Shown: positions 14,318-21,018 of the stretch, piece by piece
Numbering within the stretch: position 1 is the first letter of the stretch
Layout of the letters: every line of letters starts with the position of its first letter
Assembly (NCBI GenBank): GCA_002402585.1
Contig: DHGC01000027.1
Span: 1-21,018, forward strand
DNA from: Erysipelotrichaceae bacterium UBA4808
GTDB lineage: Bacteria; Bacillota_I; Bacilli_A; Erysipelotrichales; Erysipelotrichaceae
Direction of reading: 5' to 3'
Length of the DNA stretch: 21,018 bases
Notes under the pieces: generated by a model
Told to the model about the DNA's origin: nothing
Databases searched by the model: none
Seen by the model: only the letters and a program-made list of their open reading frames with translations
Program-made: the position numbers and the translations under genes

Positions 14318-14878
14318 ATGAAATGTATCGTTGGACTGGGCAATCCAGGCAAACCCTATGAAAAAACCCGACATAATGTCGGTTTTCGTGTGATTGATGG
14401 TTTATTGCAAAAGCATGGTGTAAAACCATCCAATAAATTTAAAAGTGAAATTGCTCAAATCAAAATCAATGGCACGAATGTTTTATGTGTTAAACCTTTG
14501 ACCTTTATGAATTTATCTGGAGAAGCAATTCGTTTGGTCATGGATTTCTATAAATTGGTTCCTGAGGATTTTTTGATCATCTATGATGATTTGGATCTAC
14601 CGGTCGGCAAACTTCGCCTAAGAGAAAAGGGGAGTGCTGGTGGACACAACGGAATGAAGAGTACGATCCAGCATCTAGGTACTCAACAATTCCCAAGACT
14701 TCGTATCGGGATCGATAAGAGTCCGATCATTCCTACCGTTGATTATGTCTTAGGTAAGTTTACAAAAGAAGAGGAAGAACGTCTTGAATCTGTGATCAAA
14801 CGCTCTGTACAGTGTGCGGAAGATTTCACATCGATAAGATTCGTGGATTTAATGACAAAGTATAACACCATCGAATGA
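14318..14878 (+). CDS. pth: peptidyl-tRNA hydrolase
   Basis: Releases peptides from tRNAs that dropped off the ribosome. The 186 residues start MKCIVGLGNPG as in the family and keep the catalytic His19 in RHNVG, the asparagine of FMNLSG, the aspartate of YDDLDLPVG and the GSAGGHNG loop. An in-frame GTG six bases upstream (14312) is possible, but the ATG fits the family alignment and the promoter spacing better. There is no Shine-Dalgarno, and the -10 box is seven bases upstream, suggesting a leaderless mRNA. The stop overlaps the mfd start by 4 nt (ATGA). The pth-mfd pairing is conserved in Bacillota. Confidence 0.97.
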   Translation: MKCIVGLGNPGKPYEKTRHNVGFRVIDGLLQKHGVKPSNKFKSEIAQIKINGTNVLCVKPLTFMNLSGEAIRLVMDFYKLVPEDFLIIYDDLDLPVGKLRLREKGSAGGHNGMKSTIQHLGTQQFPRLRIGIDKSPIIPTVDYVLGKFTKEEEERLESVIKRSVQCAEDFTSIRFVDLMTKYNTIE

Positions 14879-17800
14879 AAGATCTAATCCATAAACTTAT
14901 AAAGCATCCTATCATCGAAGACTTTTCAAATGGGAAGGCTTCTTTTGCGCATTTATCACCCACCCAAGAAGCTTTATTGATCGCATCGAGTTATCTCAAT
15001 AAACCACGACCGATTGTCATCGTTAAAAGCAATCTTTATCAAGCCCAACAACTCTATGACAAAATCCAATTCTGGTTGGAAGATAAGATCGTTCTATTTC
15101 CAGTTGAAGAATCCCTGCGCGTAGAAGCCATTGCCGCATCGCCTGAAATCAATGCCATTCGAATGGAAAGTCTTTCGCGTTTAAGTGAAGAGAAAGATTT
15201 GATTTGTGTCACTCATGTTGGGGCAGCCATTCGTTATTATCCAAGACCTCATTTTTATCGTGAAAATCGTGTTCATTTGAAAATTGGTCAAAACATTCAA
15301 ATGGCTCAATTGAAACAATCCCTCCGATACCTAGGCTATACCGAAGTTACGAAAGTCGATCAACCCAGTTGCTTCGCGACCCGCGGTGAGATCGTAGATG
15401 TGTATCCCATCAATCAAAATGAACCGATACGGATCGAATTCTTTGATCAAGAGATTGAAAGTATCCGTATTTTTGACTTGTCTACACAACGGACTTTATC
15501 TAAATTGGATGAAATCTTAATTCATCCTTGTAGTGATTTGATCTTTAGTGATCAAGAAATCTTTGAACTTGAGGAAAGTATTCATAATCAGTTGCGTAAA
15601 GAAGCACAATTGAAAAAAATGGATTCACATGCACAACTGGTAGACCAGATTGAGATGGATCTCGACTACATCAAAGCACGTGTCAAAGAGAATCATCTCT
15701 ATCGATATCGAGCATTATTGAAGCAAGCAGGAAATTTATTCCAATATTTCGATCATCCAACCATCATCTTGTCTTCAACAGAAGATGTGGATGAACACAT
15801 CAAACGACTTCAAGAAGAAACATTGGACTATTTGGTCGAACTCTCGCAAAACAATCAAGCTTTTGCCATCTTTGATGTCTTCAATCATCTCTATGAAATC
15901 ATGGCAGGCTACAAACGCGTAGATTTCAGACGATTTGAGACCACAAGTTCACATCAACGTCTACCTTTTCGAGAGTTGGATGTACCTCAAGAGAGTCTCC
16001 TCATTCATGCTAAGAACTTAAAAACTGAAGCTGAAAAGAAACTGGTAGTGTGTTGCTTAAAGGAACATGAAATCAAACAGTTATTACCGATGTTGGTAGA
16101 TTTTAAAGTTCCATATTCGATACGCCTTAAACCAAACATGGAAACGGGTTTGGTTATCTTACATCAAGATTTGGATGATGGATTTGAATTCTTAGAACCT
16201 CAAATCCGTGTTTATGGTTCCAAAGAACTCTTTAATCATGCGGTTCATATTGGTCGCTACAACAGTAAATTCAAAGAAGCTGAAAGTCTACATTCGTATC
16301 AAGAACTTGAAGCAGGGGATTATGTCGTCCATCACCAATATGGGGTTGGGCAATATTTGGGGATTATCACTAAAGAAATCCAAGGGAATCATCGTGATTT
16401 CTTACACATTGTCTATCGCAATAACAGCAGTCTTTATGTGCCTTTGGAACAATTCCAATTGGTACGTAAGTTTGTCTCCAGAGAAGGGGTCGTCCCGAAA
16501 CTGCATACCCTCGGTTCGAATGATTGGAAAAAAACCAAGGCAAAGATCAAAGAAAGTGTCAAAGACATTGCGGAACGCTTGATCAATCTTTATGGTGAAC
16601 GTGAGCATGAAATTGCCTATCAATTCGGTGAAGACACCAGCATGCAGAAAGAATTCGAAGCAGAATTTGAATACCCACTCACACGTGATCAAGCCGTAGC
16701 GGTTGAAGATGTGAAACGAGACATGATGCAGGCTAAACCAATGGATCGTCTTTTATGTGGTGATGTTGGCTTTGGGAAAACAGAAGTTGCACTTAGAGCG
16801 GCCTTTAAGGCAGTCAGTGAGAAGAAACAAGTCGCATTCCTTTGTCCCACCACGGTTCTTTCCCAGCAACATTTCCGTACCTTTCTCAATCGCTTGGAGA
16901 ATTATCCGGTCAATGTGGCGGTTTTGAATCGTTATGTGCCTGAATCACACCAAAGAGAGATCATCAAGGCAGTCAAGGAAGGTCGTATCGATATCTTGAT
17001 TGGAACACATCGCATCTTGTCGAAAGATATTGGTTTTAAAGATTTAGGACTCTTGGTCATCGATGAGGAACAACGTTTTGGTGTCGAACATAAAGAAAAA
17101 ATTAAGGAAGTACGTCGTACGGTCCATGTATTGTCACTCAGTGCCACACCCATTCCACGAACCTTACAGATGTCATTGGTTGGTGTACGTGCTTTGTCAC
17201 AACTGGATACACCCCCTTTGAATCGATTACCTGTTTTGACCTATGTCATTGAGAAGAACAAAGCTGTTATACGGGATGTCATTCAACGCGAATTGTCGCG
17301 CAGTGGTCAGGTCTTCTATCTCTATAACAATGTTTCTGAAATTCACAACATCGCGCTTAGTTTAGAGAAAGAAATTCCAGACGCAAAGGTTGCGGTCGCA
17401 CATGGGCAGATGCATCGAGATGATATTGAAGATGTCATGCTTAAGTTCAATCGTAATGAAGTCAATGTCTTGGTCTGTACGACCATTGTTGAGACGGGTA
17501 TCGATATCCCAAATGCCAATACGATCTTAATCGATCAAGCGGATACCTTTGGCTTATCCCAACTCTATCAAATCAAAGGACGTGTGGGACGAAGCAGTCG
17601 TCTAGCCTATGCTTATTTGATGTACAATCCACGTAAACAACTCAGTGAGATTGCTCAGAAACGACTTCAATCCATTAAAGAATTCACTGAGCTTGGCAGT
17701 GGATATAAGATTGCCATGCGTGATTTGACCATACGTGGAGCAGGGGAAATGTTGGGTGACCAACAGTCTGGTTTCATCGATACCGTGGGGATGGATATGT

Positions 17801-18327
17801 ACATCGAGATGCTTCACCAAGCCATCGAAGAGAAACGAACTGGAATTGTGGTGGAAGAAGCTGAACCAGAGATACGTCAAACCATTCAAATCGATGGTTA
17901 TATTCCTAAACAATTTGAACCGAAGGATTTCGAGAAACTCAGCCTTTATCAACGCATTGAAGCTGCTAAGAATGAGGCTCAATTGAGTGAACTTCTTCTT
18001 GAGACTCAGGATTTGTATGGAAAACTTCCTAAATCCGTTATCTTGTTGTTTGAAAAGAAGCGTTGGGAACTGCTTTTAAAGGCTCCGTTTGTACAATCCT
18101 TCAGAGAACTCAAACAAGAACTTCAACTCGTCTTTAGTGCCGATTGGTCTAGTAAGATCGATGGCGTTAAATTTTTTGAAATGGTTTCGCGGGTTTCCAC
18201 CGATGTAAGATTGAAGTATACTGGGGGAAACATCGTCGTTCTCATCCCTAAACACGAAGATTGGTTGTTTACGGCGACAGCCATTCTGGATAAGACACAG
18301 AATCTACCCTTGAAAAGGAGTCATTGA
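14875..18327 (+). CDS. mfd: transcription-repair coupling factor Mfd
   Basis: ATP-dependent translocase that removes stalled RNA polymerase from lesions and recruits UvrA. At 1150 residues it is full length. In order: UvrB-like N-terminal module (1 to about 330), RNA-polymerase-interacting CarD-like domain starting near 478 (GDYVVHHQYGVGQYLG), helicase motifs with Walker A GDVGFGKT (629-636), DEEQ (730-733), SATPIPRT, and GRVGRSSR (902-909), then the C-terminal D7 domain that masks the UvrA site. The ATG overlaps the pth stop by 4 nt with no clear Shine-Dalgarno; the TGA stop shares its A with the ATG of the next gene. The N-terminal module lacks UvrB-type Walker residues, as normal for Mfd. 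Confidence 0.99.
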   Translation: MKDLIHKLIKHPIIEDFSNGKASFAHLSPTQEALLIASSYLNKPRPIVIVKSNLYQAQQLYDKIQFWLEDKIVLFPVEESLRVEAIAASPEINAIRMESLSRLSEEKDLICVTHVGAAIRYYPRPHFYRENRVHLKIGQNIQMAQLKQSLRYLGYTEVTKVDQPSCFATRGEIVDVYPINQNEPIRIEFFDQEIESIRIFDLSTQRTLSKLDEILIHPCSDLIFSDQEIFELEESIHNQLRKEAQLKKMDSHAQLVDQIEMDLDYIKARVKENHLYRYRALLKQAGNLFQYFDHPTIILSSTEDVDEHIKRLQEETLDYLVELSQNNQAFAIFDVFNHLYEIMAGYKRVDFRRFETTSSHQRLPFRELDVPQESLLIHAKNLKTEAEKKLVVCCLKEHEIKQLLPMLVDFKVPYSIRLKPNMETGLVILHQDLDDGFEFLEPQIRVYGSKELFNHAVHIGRYNSKFKEAESLHSYQELEAGDYVVHHQYGVGQYLGIITKEIQGNHRDFLHIVYRNNSSLYVPLEQFQLVRKFVSREGVVPKLHTLGSNDWKKTKAKIKESVKDIAERLINLYGEREHEIAYQFGEDTSMQKEFEAEFEYPLTRDQAVAVEDVKRDMMQAKPMDRLLCGDVGFGKTEVALRAAFKAVSEKKQVAFLCPTTVLSQQHFRTFLNRLENYPVNVAVLNRYVPESHQREIIKAVKEGRIDILIGTHRILSKDIGFKDLGLLVIDEEQRFGVEHKEKIKEVRRTVHVLSLSATPIPRTLQMSLVGVRALSQLDTPPLNRLPVLTYVIEKNKAVIRDVIQRELSRSGQVFYLYNNVSEIHNIALSLEKEIPDAKVAVAHGQMHRDDIEDVMLKFNRNEVNVLVCTTIVETGIDIPNANTILIDQADTFGLSQLYQIKGRVGRSSRLAYAYLMYNPRKQLSEIAQKRLQSIKEFTELGSGYKIAMRDLTIRGAGEMLGDQQSGFIDTVGMDMYIEMLHQAIEEKRTGIVVEEAEPEIRQTIQIDGYIPKQFEPKDFEKLSLYQRIEAAKNEAQLSELLLETQDLYGKLPKSVILLFEKKRWELLLKAPFVQSFRELKQELQLVFSADWSSKIDGVKFFEMVSRVSTDVRLKYTGGNIVVLIPKHEDWLFTATAILDKTQNLPLKRSH

Positions 18328-18620
18328 TGCGCATCGATCAGTATTTAAAAATAGCAAGAATCGTTAAGAAACGACCGGTTTCCAAAGAACTGGCTTTACA
18401 AGACCGTATTTTGATCAATGGAAAGGCCGCAAAGCCATCATCTGAAGTCAAAATCGGCGATAAAGTCGAATGCATCTTTGGGCATCGTCATTTAACCATC
18501 CTAGTTTTGGCGATTGCAGAGAATATTAAGAAAGCGCAGTCTTTGACGCTTTATGAAATCATCGCGGATGAACGCATTGTTCATCCTGTAAAGGAGTCCA
18601 CAGATGAAACGCAGACTTAA
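18327..18620 (+). CDS. rqcP: S4-domain ribosome quality-control protein RqcP (YabO/HslR-like)
   Basis: A 97-residue S4-domain protein: MRIDQYLKIARIVKKRPVS, then LINGKAAKPSSEVKIGDKVE, the S4 RNA-binding pattern. Between mfd and divIC the B. subtilis homologue is RqcP (formerly YabO), which works with RqcH on split 60S subunits to add alanine tails to stalled nascent chains. The assignment rests on fold, size and context; rqcH is not in the window. The start is the ATG sharing an A with the mfd stop, with AAGGAG about 8 nt upstream; an in-frame TTG one codon earlier is rejected. Its end overlaps divIC by 17 nt in another frame. Confidence 0.9.
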   Translation: MRIDQYLKIARIVKKRPVSKELALQDRILINGKAAKPSSEVKIGDKVECIFGHRHLTILVLAIAENIKKAQSLTLYEIIADERIVHPVKESTDETQT

Positions 18621-18909
18621 ACATCGTACAAGTAGTATCTTTCTATCATTAGCCTTATTAGCATTGACCTTTGTCTTTATGATGCCTGTTATTGAAGAGT
18701 TACAGAATACCTTCCAGTTGAGTCAAAGTCTAAAAGAAGTTCAAGCTGAACTCTTGATTCTCGAACAAGAAAATACCTTGCTGGAAGAACAAAAAACCAA
18801 ACTCTTGGATCCAGAGTATGTTAAGAGCTATGCTCGTGCCAACTACATGTTGACGAAAGATGGTGAACAGATTTATTATCTTCCACAGGACGATAAAGCA
18901 GACGAATAA
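18604..18909 (+). CDS. divIC: septum formation initiator DivIC (FtsB family)
   Basis: Bitopic division protein that joins FtsL and DivIB in the complex activating septal peptidoglycan synthesis. The 101 residues show a basic cytoplasmic N-terminus (MKRRLKHRTSS), one transmembrane segment (about 10-30), a coiled coil (35-67, leucine-rich heptads ending in LLEEQKTKLL), and the conserved extracytoplasmic end DPEYVKSYARANYML...GEQIYYLP. AGGAG lies 9 nt before the ATG, inside rqcP. Last gene of the pth-mfd-rqcP-divIC run. Sporulation genes found here in B. subtilis (yabP, yabQ before; spoIIE after) are missing. Confidence 0.94.
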   Translation: MKRRLKHRTSSIFLSLALLALTFVFMMPVIEELQNTFQLSQSLKEVQAELLILEQENTLLEEQKTKLLDPEYVKSYARANYMLTKDGEQIYYLPQDDKADE

Positions 18910-18924
18910 GAAGGGCACCAACGA

Positions 18925-18952
18925 TTGTTTTAGAACATAAAAGTGCTATGAT
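18925..18952 (+). promoter_or_regulatory. extended -10 promoter of gpmI
   Basis: -35 TTGTTT (18925-18930), 16-nt spacer, and TGC-TATGAT (18944-18952), an extended -10. It is followed after a short leader by AAGGAG and the gpmI ATG. Confidence 0.7.
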
Positions 18953-18974
18953 AGAGACGCAAAAAGGAGAACTT

Positions 18975-20546
18975 ATGAAAAGACCTGTTGTATTTGTAGT
19001 AATGGATGGTGTTGGGCTATCCGAAAACACAGTTGGTAATGCGGTTAAACAAGCATACACACCAACACTTGACTATTTAATGAACACTATCCCTTATACT
19101 GCGATCCAAGCTCATGGGGTTGCCGTGGGTTTACCCAGTGATGATGACATGGGAAACAGTGAAGTTGGACATAATGCCATTGGTTGTGGGCAGATCTATG
19201 CGCAAGGGGCTAAATTGGTTAATCAATCCTTGGAAAGTGGCGAAATTTTTACGTCTGAGACCTGGAATAAAACCATGGCTCAGGCACAAAACAGTACATT
19301 GCATTTCATTGGTTTATTATCCGATGGTAATGTCCACTCTCATATCGATCACTTGATCGCGATGGTTAAACAAGCGAAGTTGAGTGGGGTTAAGAAAGTG
19401 CGTTCACACATCCTCTTGGATGGTCGTGATGTGCCTGCGACCTCGGGTCTCATCTATGTAGAACAATTGGAAAACCTCTTCAAAGAACTCAATGATGAGA
19501 ACTTTGATGCACGCATCGCTTCAGGGGGTGGTCGTATGTATGTGACCATGGACCGTTATGATGCGGATTGGGCAATGGTTGAACGTGGATGGAAGACGCA
19601 TGTTTTGGGCGAAGGTCGTCAATTTACTTCGGCAAGAGAAGCAATTGAAACTTATCGTACAGAAGGTGGATACAACGATCAAAACTTACCAGCCTTCGTT
19701 ATTGCGGAGAAGGGCGAGCCTTTGGGTAAGATCGTTGAAGGCGATGCGGTTATCTTTAATAACTTCCGTGGCGACCGTGCGATTGAAATCACAAAAGCAT
19801 TTGAGTTTGAAGATAAAGATTTCCCTTACTTCGACCGCAAAGTGCGTCCGAATGTCTTCTATGCCGGTATGCTTCAATACGATGGGGACTTACAAATCCC
19901 TACAAACTACTTGGTTACCCCTCCACGCATCAAGAATACCCTCAGTGAACGCTTGGTTGCGGAAGGCATCAAACAATATGCCATCAGTGAGACACAGAAA
20001 TTTGGGCATGTGACCTACTTCTGGAACGGCAATCGTACCGAGAAGTTCAGTGATGAACTGGAAACGTATGTTGAAATCAAATCCGATTTGGTTCCATTTG
20101 AACAACGTCCTTGGATGAAGGCAGCTGAAATCACGGATACCTTGATTGCGGCCATTGAATCCAATGAATATGGTTTCCTACGTTGTAACTTCCCCAATGG
20201 GGATATGGTTGGTCATACCGGTAACTATTTGGCTACAATCATCGGTGTTGAAACCGTTGATCTTCAATTGAAACGCATCATGGATGCGGTTGATAAGGTC
20301 AATGGCATCTTGGTTGTGACGGCAGACCATGGGAATGCGGATGAAATGTTCGAGAAGTCGAAAGATCCAAATGCAGCTCCAAAACCAAAGACAGCCCATA
20401 CTTTGAATCCTGTCCCATTCTTTATCATCGGTAAAGAAGTGGCATACAAAGAAGGTCATTTTGGTTTAGCTAATATTGCTTCAACCTTAGCGGAACTCTT
20501 GGAAGTTGAAAAAGATCCAAGCTGGTTGGAAAGTCTCGTTAAATAA
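18975..20546 (+). CDS. gpmI: 2,3-bisphosphoglycerate-independent phosphoglycerate mutase
   Basis: Interconverts 3- and 2-phosphoglycerate in glycolysis using two Mn ions and a phosphoserine intermediate. The 523 residues (family about 510) show Asp11 in VVMDGVG, the catalytic Ser62 in MGNSEVGHN, LLSDGNVHSH, LLDGRDVPATS, GGGRMYVTMDRY, and the metal-binding TADHGNADEM near the C-terminus. The ATG follows AAGGAG with a 5-6 nt gap; the frame is open nine codons further back, into the -10 box, which cannot be translated from this promoter. It is transcribed alone here, away from the gap-pgk-tpi genes with which it often travels. Confidence 0.98.
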   Translation: MKRPVVFVVMDGVGLSENTVGNAVKQAYTPTLDYLMNTIPYTAIQAHGVAVGLPSDDDMGNSEVGHNAIGCGQIYAQGAKLVNQSLESGEIFTSETWNKTMAQAQNSTLHFIGLLSDGNVHSHIDHLIAMVKQAKLSGVKKVRSHILLDGRDVPATSGLIYVEQLENLFKELNDENFDARIASGGGRMYVTMDRYDADWAMVERGWKTHVLGEGRQFTSAREAIETYRTEGGYNDQNLPAFVIAEKGEPLGKIVEGDAVIFNNFRGDRAIEITKAFEFEDKDFPYFDRKVRPNVFYAGMLQYDGDLQIPTNYLVTPPRIKNTLSERLVAEGIKQYAISETQKFGHVTYFWNGNRTEKFSDELETYVEIKSDLVPFEQRPWMKAAEITDTLIAAIESNEYGFLRCNFPNGDMVGHTGNYLATIIGVETVDLQLKRIMDAVDKVNGILVVTADHGNADEMFEKSKDPNAAPKPKTAHTLNPVPFFIIGKEVAYKEGHFGLANIASTLAELLEVEKDPSWLESLVK

Positions 20547-20550
20547 AGCA

Positions 20551-20580
20551 AACCGTAGCCCAATGGGTTACGGTTTTTCT
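20551..20580 (+). terminator. intrinsic terminator of gpmI
   Basis: Eleven-bp stem AACCGTAGCCC (20551-20561) / GGGTTACGGTT (20565-20575) with one G-T pair and a 3-nt loop, followed by TTTCTTT. The 3' arm overlaps the stop codon of the convergent acetyltransferase pseudogene, so it may serve both strands, although the T-tract on the minus side is poorer. Confidence 0.92.
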
Positions 20581-21018
20581 TTAAGATGCTTGATAAGGAC
20601 TTTGAAATCTTCATGGATTTGAAGAGTTTGATACGCTGCTTTGATGTACATGGACTCTGGTCCACGATAACTGGTGACACGCTTACCTGAAACAGGAAGG
20701 GCAAGAAGCGCGTCATAACCAAGCTTTGTATAATGTTTGATCGCATATTCCAACAGTTGTGTCGCAATACCTTGACCTCGATATTCAGGGTGGACAATGA
20801 AGCAGATGGAACAGGCGATCTTTTGTTATTTTAAAGCTTCAGGAATATTAGGATAGATCCGTGCATACTTCTCGATATCGTTGATGTTCAACCAAGCGAT
20901 GATCTGATTATCATCCAAAGCCAATAGACCGTGCATTGAATGATTCTTTAGGCTCTCGATCATCTCAAGACGATTATCCTCGCCAGTACGTTTTATCCAT
21001 TGCTCAAAAGGAAGATTG
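20568..21018 (-). pseudogene. GNAT-family N-acetyltransferase, broken by an in-frame TAA; 5' end outside the window
   Basis: One minus-strand reading frame runs from the window edge to the TAA at 20570-20568, interrupted by a single TAA at 20828-20826. Before the stop it encodes the region with MHGLLALDDNQIIAWLNIND; after it the frame continues without shift into KIACSICFIVHPEYRGQGIA, the acetyl-CoA-binding motif A (R-G-Q-G-x-A) of GNAT enzymes, and on to a C-terminus ending KEKP. Both halves are protein-like and in the same frame, so a single nonsense mutation (for example from GAA, AAA or CAA) is the simplest explanation. A separate restart at ATG is unlikely to give a functional enzyme, as the split is at the start of the cofactor-binding core. 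The substrate cannot be predicted. It is the only gene here facing replication. Confidence 0.85.

Noticed and set aside
17602..17982. 126-residue minus-strand frame inside mfd
   Set aside because: Shadow frame opposite conserved mfd motifs.
20456..20797. 113-residue minus-strand frame across the gpmI end and terminator
   Set aside because: It crosses the gpmI terminator and overlaps gpmI; the GNAT frame fits the same DNA much better.
1..21018. CRISPR arrays, insertion sequences, tRNA/rRNA genes, prophage or defence genes
   Set aside because: No repeat-spacer pattern, transposase, integrase or structural RNA was recognised; apart from the diguanylate cyclase and the broken acetyltransferase the window is core genome.

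Overview
The window is the replication-origin region of a moderately AT-rich, low-GC Gram-positive (Bacillota) chromosome. Gene order and the divergent layout are classical: everything left of about 11.6 kb is on the minus strand and everything right of it, up to a broken gene at the right edge, is on the plus strand, so nearly all genes run with replication leaving oriC. The pth-mfd-rqcP-divIC stretch lacks the sporulation genes (fin, spoVT, yabP, yabQ) that interrupt it in Bacillus subtilis. That suggests an asporogenous lineage such as Erysipelotrichia or a relative; this placement is inference and not firm.

Left arm, read outward from the origin: dnaA, dnaN, then a terminator with an overlapping extended -10 promoter, then a tightly coupled yaaA-recF-gyrB-gyrA operon (two 4-nt ATGA overlaps; the gyrA Shine-Dalgarno overlaps the gyrB stop), ended by a hairpin built from the last gyrA codons. 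Next is a membrane diguanylate cyclase with a C-terminal bacteriohemerythrin domain, and finally serS behind a complete T-box riboswitch with its own consensus promoter. The T-box leader contains a perfect 16-bp ParB site (parS) inside a 24-bp palindrome that would form the T-box Stem III hairpin.

Origin: the 689-nt dnaA-rpmH intergenic region carries clusters of DnaA boxes. The dnaA-dnaN gap carries a second set: two abutting DnaA boxes, a GC step and a run of TAA triplets. That is the architecture of the B. subtilis basal unwinding element (DnaA boxes, GC-rich step, DnaA-trios).

Right arm: rpmH (strong promoter) - terminator/attenuator - rnpA - yidC - jag (khpB), then a terminator; a probable leaderless promoter and pth-mfd-rqcP-divIC, all overlapping; then gpmI with its own extended -10 promoter and a strong terminator. 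The right edge holds the 3' part of a convergent GNAT acetyltransferase gene broken by an in-frame TAA.

Functionally the window holds replication initiation and elongation (DnaA, DnaN, RecF), supercoiling (GyrAB), translation and ribosome rescue (SerRS, L34, Pth, RqcP), RNA processing (RnpA, KhpB), membrane insertion (YidC), transcription-coupled repair (Mfd), division (DivIC), glycolysis (GpmI) and one signalling enzyme. I saw no mobile element, CRISPR array, tRNA or rRNA gene, and no defence system. The most unusual items are the parS/T-box overlap, the hemerythrin-GGDEF gene in the origin cluster, and the terminator-promoter junctions that place a -10 box seven bases from a start codon.
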